A stretch of DNA of 64,000 bases from Callaeas wilsoni (lineage: Eukaryota > Chordata > Aves > Passeriformes > Callaeidae), in the NCBI GenBank assembly GCA_013398955.1, contig VWPU01001310.1:1-64000 (forward strand), read 5' to 3'. Of this stretch, positions 1-11,312 are shown one piece after another. The position numbers and the translations under genes were made by a program. Each line of letters begins with the position of its first letter. Position 1 is the first letter of the stretch. The notes below the pieces were generated by a model. That model searched no databases. It was not told the DNA's origin and was given only the letters and a program-made list of their open reading frames with translations.

Positions 1-31
1 AATATAAATATAAATTATTATATTATATTTA
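1..31. repeat. AT-only low-complexity tract
   Basis: The first 31 bases contain only A and T, built from degenerate TATAAAT/ATTATAT units. It is simple sequence, and may continue beyond the window edge. Confidence 0.8.
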
Positions 32-2218
32 TTGGTATTATTGCCCAGACTGGATGCTACTCCTGAGGAAATAATCTCATGCACCACTGAAAATGCTGAA
101 CCCACCAGCAAAGCGCATCAGCCTTTAGAGCTCCGAGGGGGGCTGAACAGCTGCTCGTGGATGCCATCCCACCCTCCACTCCCGAGCATCCCCGGGACAC
201 TGGGGTGCATAGGCAGGGCCACAGTGATGCTGGGAGCCTGCAGGAGCAGACGCTGCTGACTCGCGGGGTTTTACGGGATGGATTAAGGTCGGCAGTGCTT
301 CTCTGACGTTCCTGCAGCTCTGTTGGGGGTGAGCTGTCTCCAGACAGTCCTGACAGCTTGCTCTGAATCTTAAGATGAAATTGTGGGGTCATCTCTAAAT
401 GCTGAACTCTGTGTTTCTGTGTATTTTGGCGAAGAAAACCTGAGCGTTCATCAATTCTGTTATCATGGACTAGAGGGGAAGGTGGATGGGATTAAAATGG
501 CTTTCCTGTGCCTTACTCTGCACCTTTTCTGGTGATGATCTGCACACCTTTCCAGAAAGTTTAGGAATAAAAATCTTCTTTGGTTCCTCAAACTTTGGGT
601 GTTTGCCCAGGGGGGTAAATGCTTGTGTCTGAGAGTGAGGAAGAGGGGAAGCAAATTGTTCACAAAGTCCTCAGTTAAGGCTCAACCAGCTGAACCTGGA
701 GAGTTCAAGAAGAGGTAAGTACCGTCTTAACAATCATCCAAAGTTAAATTTTGTCCCTGTTTCCTAAATCAAACAAACCAGAGGAATTCTAGTGGATGGA
801 CAGAAAGCATAGCTAATGCAGGCATTTCTCCCTCTTAAGAGAGGGTAAGTTTCACACTAAATCCTGTTTTTTACTGTCCTGAAGTTACGCTACTAATTCA
901 ATATTTTTCACTGCTGCTGCATTTTTGTGACAGTATGTCTTAAACTGCAGTCCTGAGCTGTTAAATTATTTTAGCCAATATATTTATATTTGGATTTTAT
1001 AGAGCACTTTTATAACATGTTGGAACAGCAGTATCTTCACCTGTCTGAAACTTCTAAACTCAAAAAGATGAAGGTCGTAGCTGGTGCTCCCTGATGAGGA
1101 GCCTGCTTTGAAGAGAGGTGAAGCGAGACTGGAAGGATTCTTCTCATCCTGGATATATCCAAGCCAGGTACAAGATATTCAACAGTGAGCTCTTCAGTAG
1201 GGAGCTCCACATGGACAAAACTATATGGCTAAAATAACACCATGGAGCCTACTCTCTATCTGCCTTCTTAACTCTGGCAAAGCAACCCTATATTTAAGAC
1301 GGCAGTAGCTGTTTCAGAAGGCCCCTCTGCCAATTTTTTCCCCCCTGAGCACCATCTGAGCCATGGACACATGAGTTTGGGGTGGAGAAAAAGGATTTAC
1401 AAACTGCTGACTGTATATGCTAAGGGGTTGGGGTGATTAGTTACATCCCCATTGCTGGGAATTGTCTTGCTGCATCCATAACTCACAGTGGGGTGTGGCT
1501 GGGATCTGGATGCTTTGATACCATAGTACCTTGATTAATTAGGAGTGTATCTATTCACACACAAATCTGCCACTGTGGCTTTCATCTTGCTCCCCAGATG
1601 TGATGCAGAGGTACTTAAAGTCCCTCTCAACCAACTTAGTTGTTGAAATCATAGAAATATTTACAACTGCTTTTGGTTATTTGAAGTCTGCAAACATCTT
1701 TGGTCCTATGGACCTTTGGTCCATCTATGCCTTTATCTACAAACATGGGCTTTCACAGGCAAATCAGATCATTGCCTGAGCAAATAATGACTGAAAGTCC
1801 AAATTCTATTGTTTGCACAAATACCACTTGACATGTGAAAAATTTAGAATTGCATAATGTACAACTGAGCCTTGTCTCCTGAGGCACTCGAGTGGAAGAA
1901 ATCAGATTCTGAGAGGCACCACCACGTAGAAATACATTTTTCGTTTCTAGTATGACTCACTCTGGTATCCTCCATGACAATCTTTCTTGTCTGCTAAATT
2001 AGCACATGGGTGATGTTCACTAAGTCATGGTGTCTCAAAGACTCTGCAACTGGCTTCCAGGAAAAACTAATTTTAGCTCAGACATTTCTGAAGACTAGGA
2101 AGACGTCTCCTTGTTCATCCGGTCTTTCTTACTGTCTTCCAGAAGGCAACCAAAATCTGTCTTGGATGACGTTAGAATTTCCCTTCACCTTTGTTCTTAC
2201 TGGAAGATTTTCTACTCC
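32..2218. other. Non-coding stretch, no gene seen
   Basis: No ORF here has convincing coding character. Two good matches to the splice-donor consensus occur (GAGGTAAGT near 712-720 and GGGTAAGT near 843-850), but neither borders a credible exon. I recognise no repeat family. Read as intergenic or intronic DNA. Confidence 0.6.
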
Positions 2219-2769
2219 TTTTTTTTGTTTGTTTTGTTTTTTTGGTTTTTGTTTTTCACACATTGGATATATCTTTATTGTAATGCAATCACAGAAAAGT
2301 ACATTCTCAAGGTGTTGTATCTAATTGTCAGTTTATTTTGCAAGTAAACTCCAGTATTTCAAAGAGTGCAATTAAATATTCTGAGTACAATTTAAAATAT
2401 TTACAATTCTCTTAGCCAGATAAGACACAATATTTTTAGTTGAAGATATTCCCCAGACATCTGCTTTTTTCTAGCCCATATGGTGGAATGTGTGCCACAT
2501 CTCATCTGTACGTTATGCCGTATAATTGCTGCCAAAAAGGATTCTAAGTTACTATCTAAAGCAAATCTACTCAGTAATCTGGCAGAAACCCTTTCCAGAG
2601 CCCTGTATTTCATAATCTCTGAGCAACCAGACACCAGTGTAATATTCTGCCCTTTGTTTTGTTGGAACATGATGGAATCATTAGTGGTATGCTGGCTTAG
2701 TCCAAGACCCTCTTGAACAAGAGGTTGTTCACAATCCTCCAGCTGATCTGTACCTGCTCCTCCAGGCAC
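2219..2769 (-). pseudogene. Possible retrocopy or transcript 3' end with A-rich tail
   Basis: Read on the minus strand, an open frame of 122 codons (2769 to 2401) is followed by AT-rich sequence, then an AATAAA polyadenylation signal (complement of TTTATT at 2273-2278), and after about 16 more bases an A-rich tract (2219-2256 on the plus strand is T-rich, interrupted by G). Signal plus A-tract at this spacing is how a processed pseudogene ends. It could also be a native 3' exon beside chance A-rich DNA. I do not recognise the protein. Its residues look unremarkable, with no motif or domain. I could not find a clean flanking target-site duplication: GATTTTCTACTCC before the tract and a similar but imperfect stretch near 2782 are only suggestive. 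Processed pseudogenes are scarce in birds, so this would be a minority explanation. Confidence 0.28.
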
Positions 2770-3056
2770 CCTTCACCAGTGGATTTTTTTTCTCTGCTCT
2801 TGTTAGCATAATCCAAAGGCTGCAGCGAAACTCTCTTGGTTCCTACCTAGAGATTAAATAACAGCAGAAATGGGTACTGGGGCTGCAGTCTTCATACTGG
2901 ATTCAGACATTTTCTGCAGCTTTTGATGAAGTGAGATTTGGTTTAGGATATTAACTGTGATTTATACAATACATTAACTGTGATTTATAAAATTTATTCT
3001 GGTATTTCAGCTAGATTTAAATGGCAGAGAAAAAGAGAGAAAGACAGAGAGACATG

Positions 3057-3560
3057 GAATCATAGAATGTGAAGGAGTGGGAATGGACCTTAAAGACCAT
3101 CTAGTGCCAACACCCCTGCCATGGGCAGGGACACCTTCCACCAGGCCAGGTTGCTCAGAGCCCCATCCAACCTGGCCTTGAACATTCCCAGGCATGGGGC
3201 ACCCACAACTTCTGTGGGCAACCTGTGCCAGGGCCTTACCACACTCACAGTAAAAATTTTTTCTTAATATCTAACCTAAATTTCTTCTCTTTTAATTTGT
3301 GCCCAATATTCCTTATCCTATCACTACAGATCCTGACAAAGAGCCCCTCTGTGGCTTCCCTGCAGCCCCCTCAGATACTGGAAGGTGCTGTGATGGCTCC
3401 ACAAAAACTTCCCCAGGCTGAACAGCCCCAACTTTCTCAGGGAGAGCTTTCATAGGGGAATTGCTCCATTCATCTTATCAACTTCATGGCCTCCTCTGGA
3501 CTTGCTCCAACAGTTCCATGTCCTTCTCCTGTTGGGGACACCAGAGTGTCCCAGCCAATT
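3057..3560 (-). mobile_element. CR1 LINE 3' fragment
   Basis: The block starts with GAATCATAGAAT, the complement of the CR1 tail, and then runs through phrases typical of reverse-complement CR1: the 'ccttaaagaccatctag' region, 'gggcagggacaccttccacc', 'ggttgctcagagccccatcc', 'cactcacagtaaaaattt', and 'cctcctctggacttgctcc'. It covers the 3' UTR and the end of the reverse-transcriptase ORF region but is truncated at its 5' end, as nearly all CR1 copies are. The phrase order is intact over about 500 bp, so it is one insertion. It carries many substitutions. A purine-rich AGAG tract (3024-3053) abuts its tail. Confidence 0.92.
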
Positions 3561-5280
3561 TGGAGACAAGGATGTCGTGCAGGACAGTATCAGATATATT
3601 TTTATGTGTATATATATATGAAATCCTCGTATATGGATTTGACACCAAGAATTAATGCAATTAAGTTTCTGAAAGTTGATTAGAGCCTGGTGACATCCCA
3701 GATTCATACCCCACGTGTTGGTTGACTTTTGCTCATGCCAGAAGGTGGAAGTTTGTAAGAGTGGATGTACATTTTAGAGAGAGCTTAAATTGCTCAAGGC
3801 ATTGTGCTTTAAAACTTCTGTACTACGAAGTCTGTTCTGCAACAACAGGAGTCCCTAAGACTCTCATTTGAGCTGTGTCATTTGAGCTCTCTGTGCTCTG
3901 TGAAAAGTCTTGAGTAGCTGTGTGATTTGTGCATCGAATGAGGGGGCTTTAATTTTACACCAGTGTATGTTGTTATTGTGTTAATCACCCAATACACGCA
4001 TCTGGTTGAGTTTAAAATCACTGCTGAAAAGTTTCTGTACCTGGTGCTTAAAATGTGTCTTCTTATAATGCCTCTTCTTTCTCCTTTTGTAATCATATCA
4101 GCTTCTTCATCATCCCTATGGAGTCAGCTGCTGTTCCTGGACAATTAAAGCAGAAAGACACAGGTAGGATATTGGCTCAATAAACCCATTTTTGCTATGT
4201 TGCTTATCAGCTAGGGCATATTTAGTTTCATGCATTTATTCTGGAGGCAGAAGACGTTTGCATGCAGTCTTCTTACTGCAAATAATATTTTCCTGTTCTG
4301 TTGTCTAATCCAAACACGGATTTCTGTTTGCAGCAGAAATATTGCAGGGAAGAGGAATCAAGCTTTCTAACAAGGTGGGGAATGTAGAAGATTCTTTCTA
4401 TTTTCATGTCCTAATCTTGCAAGAGGTGAAAGGAAAACACCATCAGCCTGCTAAAACCCCATTTCAGTTTGTTGCTCACCTTAACCCTTTCCAATTATTT
4501 TTGAAGAGTTGCCTGTTCCTTTCTGACTGCTGAGGGAGAGGTGTGAAATGCCCTTTAATTTCCTCTGAGTCCTGCGAGTAAATGCTGTTGCTGGATCCTC
4601 TCAGTTCAGCTGTTCTCCCTTGCAGAGATCTTACAGAGTGTCTTTCAATTGTTGTCCCTATTACCCGTCTGTGACATTTACTTTCTCTTGCTGTGATTCT
4701 TGTCCCTTCCCACTCTCAGCAGAGGTGGGTGGTGGGGAATAATTGAACCCCTTTTTATTTAGCTTTTGGTGCCTTTCACCAGAATTTTTATAGACCTCTT
4801 GATATTCCGAGGACCTGTCTTTGCCTTTCCCAAGTGTGTAATTATTCTTGTTATCTTTAATTAATATGTGCATGTAGGTATATCAAATTAATTCCTTCTC
4901 TTTCCTCGCCTTATTATAGCTCTGCAATAGGGGCAGTTTTGTTATTCCTTGTTATATATATTCATTATTCTTTCTCTGTTTGGGGCCTCTCCATTACTGT
5001 TTAAGAGGGAGCTTGTGCTGTGAGGAGGGTTTTCTGCTTTTTGATTGGGTCACCACCCCAGTTAGAGAGCCCTGGTCAGCATGGTTGGATGGTAGGCTGC
5101 AATGAGATGCTGTTCCACCAAAAGCTGGCTTAGAGAATCAAAGGGAAATAAGAATTTTTCAACTATATTTTTCTTGCAATGTAAGTTATGTGCACTTACC
5201 TGTATTCAGAGTAAGATATGCCAAGACCTTCTGTGGTGTTGGAGAGATCTTTTAGAGAAAAAAAAACCAGATAAATACGT
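3561..5280. other. Non-coding stretch, no gene seen
   Basis: This is AT-leaning DNA with a short TA-rich patch (about 3595-3621) just after the CR1. ORFs are short and without recognisable domains. I see no repeat family, promoter or RNA gene that I can support. Confidence 0.6.
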
Positions 5281-5383
5281 ATCATAGAATGATGGAACGG
5301 TTTGGGTTGAAAGGGATCTCAAAGACCACTTAGTTCCAACTCCTCTGTTTTGGGCAGGGACACCTTCCACTAGACCAGGTTGT
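5281..5383 (-). mobile_element. Short CR1 LINE 3' fragment
   Basis: It begins ATCATAGAATGATGG and continues 'ggtttgggttgaaaggga', 'tctcaaagaccacttag', 'gggcagggacaccttcc', 'actagaccaggttg', matching only the last hundred bases of CR1 in reverse complement. It is a severely 5'-truncated insertion. It keeps the consensus closely and so is probably younger than the copy at 3057-3560. Confidence 0.9.
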
Positions 5384-5879
5384 GTACAAATATATATTAG
5401 TCCCTCAGTTCAAGGAGGCATTTGCAGTGCTGTGCTTTAAGGGACAGCCTATGTGACACGCTGAACTGGAGCATTCTGAGCATGGTCGACCATGACAAAA
5501 AATTGCAGAAGTCAGTGCCCATTAAAAACCACAATTTAATGCAGATTTCGGGAATGCATGCGTTCACATTTTTGTGTCTTATTGGCAGACAAAGGAGCTG
5601 GACTGCAAAAATGTTTCTGTTGTATCTATTTTGTTCCCCTTTCCAGCTCTCCACAGGGTGTCAGGAAAGCCGCTGGTGAGCGAGCCCAAAGTGCTGCTGT
5701 TGCTGGGAGGCGGGTCTGCTTTCCTCTCCCACCACGGAGATGCAGGCAGCACTCGCCTGTGGGCACAGGCACTGGCCAGAGAGGAGCATCCACAGCTTGG
5801 CTAACGAGCACCAATTAAAAACCTGACCCGATGTAACCCAGCATGGGTACCAAGGGTGGGAATTACAGGTGAGGCGCAA
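5384..5879. other. GC-richer patch with an exon-like acceptor; no assigned gene
   Basis: Bases 5657-5805 are richer in G, C and CpG than the surroundings. They are preceded by a strong acceptor-like tract (pyrimidine-rich TTCCCCTTTCCAGCTCTCCACAG ending near 5656, quoted in part) and contain a donor-like CTGGTGAGC near 5670. One plus frame stays open to a stop at about 5804, but the peptide shows no family I know. It could be a non-coding or terminal exon. The evidence is only signal-like sequence. A 14-bp perfect palindrome CATGGTCGACCATG lies at 5481-5494. Confidence 0.3.
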
Positions 5880-6120
5880 AAGGACAAAAGATTTTGAAGT
5901 AGCCTCTTATGCAAATAATGCAAAAGCCTTTCACTTGCCTATATTAATTTTGAAGAAATTAGCATTTAATTTCTATAATTAGCCTTTCATGCACTCCGAG
6001 GAAGCGAGCGTACACTTACACACTCATTCCCGTTTCTTTTAAATCTTGAAGGCTTTGCCACTCGGTTGCTAAGGGGAAGCAAAGATTGGAGTCGGAGAGG
6101 AACAAAAAGCAGAGCTTGCT
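5880..6120. promoter_or_regulatory. Candidate conserved enhancer block (octamer/homeodomain motifs)
   Basis: The POU octamer ATGCAAAT (5909-5916) is followed two bases later by ATGCAAAA (5918-5925). Nearby are TTAATT (5944-5949), ATTAGC (5958-5963), TTAATT (5966-5971) and TAATTA (5976-5981), then a section that keeps several CpGs (about 5995-6100). Closely packed homeodomain and POU cores with retained CpG are common in vertebrate developmental non-coding elements. This is inference from motif content only. I cannot see conservation. Confidence 0.28.
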
Positions 6121-8595
6121 CCCAGGTGCTGGTGAATCATCAGGGAATGAAGGTTTTTAATAATGTCTAAAGGAAGGCATAGGGGAAGTGTGTGGGTGTA
6201 AATTTAGTTTTCCTGAAAGGCGCAGAGCTGGACAGAGCAGGGACTGCTGTCCAGTGAGCACAGAGGACCAGAGGGGACAGGGCTGGTGCTGTGTACGTGT
6301 CCTCCCTGCCTGAGTCACCACCTGGACAGGATGGTCCTGAGCATCAGACCAGCACCCTTGCTGTTCCTTTGAGAAATGATGGCCTGAAGGGAGACTGCTC
6401 AGCAAAGAGAAGATAGAGAAAAGAGAACACGCCATGGAGGCACAGAGTCTTAAATCATAAGAAAATTGATCAAGGTTTTCCATTTCCTTGATTTCAAAAC
6501 CAGGAAGATACTAGGTGGAGCAGTAAGCTAATGAATAAAAAGATGAGAACTGGAAGGAATTCTCCCACATATGTTGATGATAACTGAGTCTGTGGAATAA
6601 ACCTAGGGACTTTTATGCCATGAATTTCCAAAGTTAGTACTGTTTCTTAAATGTATATTTCAATATTTGCACCATAAATCTGATCCTCAGAGTTGCATTT
6701 TTAGTCTTGTGGCTGAAATTCCCCTGTCAGCAATTGATGCAGATCAAACGTTGAATTTCAAATATGTGCAGCAATCCAGAGATCAAAGATTGTGCATGGA
6801 AATCTTAGCAAATAGCTAAGAAAAAAATCCTGTACTCTGCTTGTAGGTAGCTGGCAAACAAGAAGAGCTGGGGGGTGGAGAATGACTTGAGCAGTTTACT
6901 ATGAAATATCTACTGGGATGTAGTTTGTCATCTGTGGCTGAACATCATAAAGTGCCGCTGCAGCTTTGCCAATAAAATACTGATAGTGGAATTGCTGCCC
7001 AGCTGGAGCTTTCTCAGAAAACAGATATAATTATTTAGATTCTGTAGTCTTTGGACATTGATCATGTCAACAAAGACATCCCACAATTATTAGGTGCCAG
7101 GTGATCTATGTTACTGTTCTGTAAGGGGTTCACACTTACCTGCTGTTCCCTCAGCAGCTTCTGCCATGAGCCTGGGATGTGTTGAATGATTTTATTCCAG
7201 CTCAGAAGAGCAGAGCTGGCTTGAGCCCTTGCCAGGGGCTGGAAGCATCACCTTCCAAGCTGTGTTCAGCCACCACTGCTGCCTCCTGCTCCGTGCACCG
7301 TGCCATGCAGGCTCTTTTCCTCAGGAAGGGTTTTCCTTCCAGCTACTCAGCCACCTTTCCGTGGATGCTGTGGCTTGATCCAGCTGGTGGTAGCACCCAA
7401 CACACGTCTTCCTGGGATACCTTCTCTGCACCAACCTCCACAGAGGAAAGACTGAAGGAAGATGAGAATGGTCGATTAGGAGAGTTGGTCCTCAATCGCT
7501 ACTGAAAATCTGCTAGTTAAGCAAGCTGATGGACAATAGGCAAATGAGAAGTTTCCAGGATGGTCCCCTCTTTCTCAACACACTAAGAAAAAAAATTGAT
7601 ATTCTATATTCTATTGACTGCGCCAAACCATCACTTGGATATGGAAGTGGTATCCTTTAATCTAGAAGGAACTATAAGAATTAAACAGTAGCCAAATGTC
7701 AGCTTGGTTAGTCAATAATATTGCTTCTGACTTTCTCCTATGCTCAAATACTGCAAAACTTTGCCAAGGAGATTATTTTCTGCCCCTATTTGTTTGGGGA
7801 TTTTGGAGCCTTGTTCTTTCACTTGCACAAAGTGAATGACCTTGTCTTTGTCCTTCTGTTCTGCAGCAGATAAACTTCACAGCTTTTAATACCTGTTAGG
7901 GTTTTAGCGTGGTGTGCAAGCTTTCCTCTTGCAGTATGACTGCTATAAAAAGTGTCTTCCATTTTGAAATATTCTGTTAGATTAAGGTTTTAAAAACAGA
8001 AATTCACTTCTTCAATTTTAATGTTTTTTGGTATGATTTCCTCACCCCACTGCTCCTTTTCTCTCCACTGAATCAAGACTCTGCTGAATATGTTACTGGT
8101 ATTTCATCTTGGTTCTCTGAACGTCATTACTGGAGGTGATGTAAGCTCTAGAAGGTTGTTGATTATTTTTATTAGTGTCTTAAAGCTCATCAGTGAGCTG
8201 CCTGGCTCAGAGCTGGAAATGGAGCCATTCCTTATGAAAACTTTTTAGGAGGGAGAGGTGTAAGAGCAGAGTCATTTCTCCACATTCTAATATCAGAGAT
8301 GAGAAACAGTTTGTCTTGCTTGCTCCTGCTTCTAACAGTCCTGCATATTTTAGATAAATAAGTAATTTAGGACTAGAAATGTTCCCTGTTAATTCTATCT
8401 GAAGTCAATGAGGTAGACTGAAACTGTATAATCCAAAAACACTGAAAACACAAGGAAAGCACCGGAAAGTTACTGGTGCTTGATTTTTTTCTTTTTGTTA
8501 TCCCCTGCAAACAAACACAAAGCTTGATGATTCAGTGCATCTGCAGTTGCAGAGAAATATATTGGATATTAGAAAGGGAAAACAACATTATACTG
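6121..8595. other. Non-coding stretch, no gene seen
   Basis: This is about 2.5 kb without a supported feature. The 108-codon plus ORF at 7179-7505 is rich in Ser, Ala and Cys with no domain, and I do not regard it as coding. No repeat family is recognised. Confidence 0.6.
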
Positions 8596-8673
8596 CTATG
8601 CAAAGCCTGCAGCAGGCAGGAATATATTCTCACACTTTCTGTGGGACACAAATAGGTAAAAAGTAAGCAATAC

Positions 8674-8943
8674 CTCATCACCTTGGATGAATTTAATTTG
8701 TTCAAAAACATGGGTCAATTCAACAATAGGAAGGGCTATTTGAAGTTCATCAAAGTTCTCAAAAAAAGAGGAGAGTTTATAACCAGACATTTTATTCACT
8801 TCATCTGTGACTTCTTCTAGAAAATCTAGGAATAAGTTATCTAGAGAATGTGACTGGTATTTTGCTTGCTTCTTTCTTCCTTTGCCTTTTGAAAGCAGAG
8901 CATGTGGGAGTGTAGGAAGAATACCTTCCAATTTCTCAGGCAT
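8674..8943 (-). CDS. Candidate coding exon, unrecognised protein
   Basis: Within a 156-codon open frame on the minus strand, this part looks more protein-like than any other in the window: a basic segment (GKGRKKQAKY) followed by alternating hydrophobic and acidic residues (FLDFLEEVTDEVNKM, FFENFDELQIALPIVELTHV) suggesting amphipathic helices. It ends ...QGDE at a textbook splice donor, GAG|GTATTG (exon end 8674, phase 0). The 5' limit is uncertain. An ATG lies at 8943 with A at -3, giving 90 codons to the donor. Alternatively, a pyrimidine-rich acceptor ending TTTCAAAAG would start the exon at 8885 (212 bp). I recognise no family and see no partner exon elsewhere in the window. It could be a lone exon of a large gene with long introns, a relic, or chance. 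Confidence 0.33.
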
Positions 8944-9908
8944 TATTTCCCTCAAGATTATTATGACAATACCCCGGCAGTATTTTTGTATATGTATATA
9001 TATGCACCTTGAATTGAAAACACCAAGAAAACCAAAACTAAAAACAGAATCCAAAACTCCAGGCACTTTTTAAATCTAAGCTACATTCCCTGCTGGGCCT
9101 GTGTTGGGAAGAGAAAGAGTGGAGCACTGCTTGGAGGGCAGTGTGACAGTGAAGTCAGTTGGAGCAGTCACCTCCACCTGGGCAGGGCTGAAGAACGTGC
9201 CAGGAAGGAGGAGAGCAGAGTGCAGCGAGTATCTGCCACTGCTTCCTGCTGGGGGAAGGACTCTCTGCTAGGAATAGTCCCAACATGCTTCTTACAGAAC
9301 TCTGTGCTTTTAAAAGCTCTGAGAAAGCAGCAGTAACGTGTAGCACGAGCAAATTGCTGTACACTTGCTGGTTGTGTTCATGCTGTTCTGTCAAAAGGGC
9401 CCACCTGTGTCCTAAAAACCAAGATCTCCGGCTGTCTCTGTCATGAATCCTTTGGCATACCCTCCTAGGTGCTTCCCCTGGGAAGCTCAGGATATTCAGA
9501 GCATCTCAGAAAGGCCACACCTATGTTCCGTAGAATCTTCTTTCCTTCAGTCTTGCTCTGGTCACAGCTATTGTGCCAAGCCATGTGTCGTGACCCTTGC
9601 TGCCCTTGAGTACCACTCTGGTGGGTCCTTTAAAATAAAAGCTTCTGGCCTTTAAATCACACCTCCAGGCAGAATTATTACTTTTATTAAGTGGTGCCAC
9701 CACGTGCTCAAGCCCCACGCTGTGGAGATAGAGTTTTTGCAAGAAAATGGACACATGGTGCACCAGCCATAAGGACAAGTGAACAGAGCACGTAGAAAAC
9801 CTACACAGCGAGAGAATGCTGATGCTTCAAGGACAGGGACAGCAGCTGAAGAAAAACAAAGATAGAAAACTGTCTGATGATTTGTGTGTATGGGTGCATG
9901 ATAGCTGG
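8944..9908. other. Non-coding stretch, no gene seen
   Basis: It contains a small TA/TG simple stretch (about 8986-9005). The remainder holds short ORFs on both strands with no coding character and no recognisable repeat until the LTR at 9909. Confidence 0.6.
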
Positions 9909-10095
9909 GTGAACAGAGCGAGAGATCCAATTAAATCATTACATGTTTTATGTGTGTATATTGCTTTGCCAATCATGTAATGTGTGGACGCCTGGACAGG
10001 GGGAGCACAGTGTATAATAAGGGTGCTTGGGGGGAATAAAGTGGCTTCTGCTGGATTCAGATTGGATCGTGTGTAGTCCGTTTACTCTCGCACCA
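9909..10095 (+). mobile_element. Compact solo LTR-like element with 6-bp flanking repeats
   Basis: The order of signals is that of a retroviral LTR. A CCAAT-type GCCAAT lies at 9968-9973 and a TATA-like TATAATAA near 10013-10020. An AATAAA signal follows at 10037-10042, then a short T/C-rich end finishing CTCGCACCA. The hexamer AGCTGG occurs directly before (9903-9908) and directly after (10096-10101), consistent with a 6-bp target-site duplication, the size usual for betaretrovirus-like (ERVK) insertions. The left end (GTGAAC, or TGAAC after one extra base) is uncertain and the LTR is short. No primer-binding site or internal retroviral coding sequence follows, so it would be a solo LTR. Family not identified. 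Confidence 0.5.
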
Positions 10096-10101
10096 AGCTG
10101 G

Positions 10102-11261
10102 TAATCCTCAGTGCAGTGTGGGCACAGGACCTCCTCTTGAATCCTCTGTGCCCTTTTTAGGGACTCTGAGCTGGGGAGAAGGCTGGCAGTGACCACATCA
10201 GCCCTGAGAGGCCCTCCTGGTGAATCTGCAGACCAGCCTCCCGGGGTTCCTGACAGCCACAAGCCCAGGGCTGAGGGACTGCAGGGACATCTTGCTGTTG
10301 CAGAGCTGCTTCAAGATACAGGAGAGGGCCCAATTTGTGGCCTCCTCACCCACCATTTTGGGGGATTAGAGTTATTTGCTCTTTGCCAATGCCCAACCAC
10401 TGACTGTGAACATGGAGAATCTTCTTTAAAGGTGTCCCCAGGCAGAAGAGCTCCATAAGGAGCCAGCAGCTGTGAGCTTTTGCTGTGGTCTGTAGCAGTC
10501 CTGGAGCCAGATTACATTAATATGAGTGGATTTGCTCTCTTGGACTCCTGCACAAGGGGGCTGGTTGCCTTCCTTAGCTGTGAAAGTCAGAGTCCAGAAT
10601 AAAGCCTTCTGGCAGTGCTGCTCTGAGAAGGAAATATGTAACAGAGAAATGAAAATATTGAGTAGGTGGCTATTGGATTGATTGCTAAAAGCTCTTTTAT
10701 AGGCTTAGGTGCTCAGGTACAAAAAAGTCTTGATTTTTTGCCTTTCCCAAGGATAAATGTGGGGGGTCAGTTTAGTTAGAGCTAAGCTTTTTGAGCCACA
10801 TAAGCTTTTCCATCTGGCATTAGTGCACTGACCCATACAGAAAAAGAACTGATTCTCATCCTGCTTTACAATTCAGATCAATAAAAATTAAGCCCCTGCA
10901 GTATTCTTCTGTTTTGTTTTCCATTTCCCTAGCTCTGTTGGAAGGACTTAGAGGATTAATTTCTCATATGGCTTCTTTCTATTCAGGTGCAAATGAGCAG
11001 AACCAGTGACTACACGTTGAGTTGTCTATCATTTGCAGCTGAAGCATCAGGATTTGAAATTTTTCTGGAAGCTCTGTGCTGGATGAGTCAGAAGCCTTGT
11101 GGTTATCATATGGGTGAACTGCTATGAAGTGTCACCCATGTGGTTACAAGTTTAGCCCAGGCCAAATGGCCAAAATTTGATTTATCTCAGGCTCTCTCTA
11201 AGCTGTAATGAGAAATTTTTTTAATCCTATCTTTCTGCTTTGATTTCAGTGGTGGATTGGT
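10102..11261. other. Non-coding stretch, no gene seen
   Basis: A moderately GC-rich first part (to about 10480) is followed by AT-richer DNA. Overlapping ORFs of about 90-105 codons on both strands show no domain. Nothing after the LTR resembles gag or pol. No repeat recognised. Confidence 0.55.
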
Positions 11262-11312
11262 AAATCTGCAGACCAGAAGGAGAATTACTGGCCATCTATT
11301 CTGACCTCCTCC
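11262..11312 (-). mobile_element. Old CR1-type LINE tail relic
   Basis: The segment 'gaccagaaggagaattactg' followed by 'gccatctattctgacctcc' matches, with several changes, the reverse complement of the older CR1 3' end known from turtles, crocodilians and birds ('gaccagaagggaccattatg' / 'atcatctagtctgacctcc'). Short and worn, so the assignment is tentative. Confidence 0.5.

Noticed and set aside
712..720. Consensus splice donor GAGGTAAGT
   Set aside because: No acceptor or coding frame pairs with it. Such 9-mers occur by chance at this scale.
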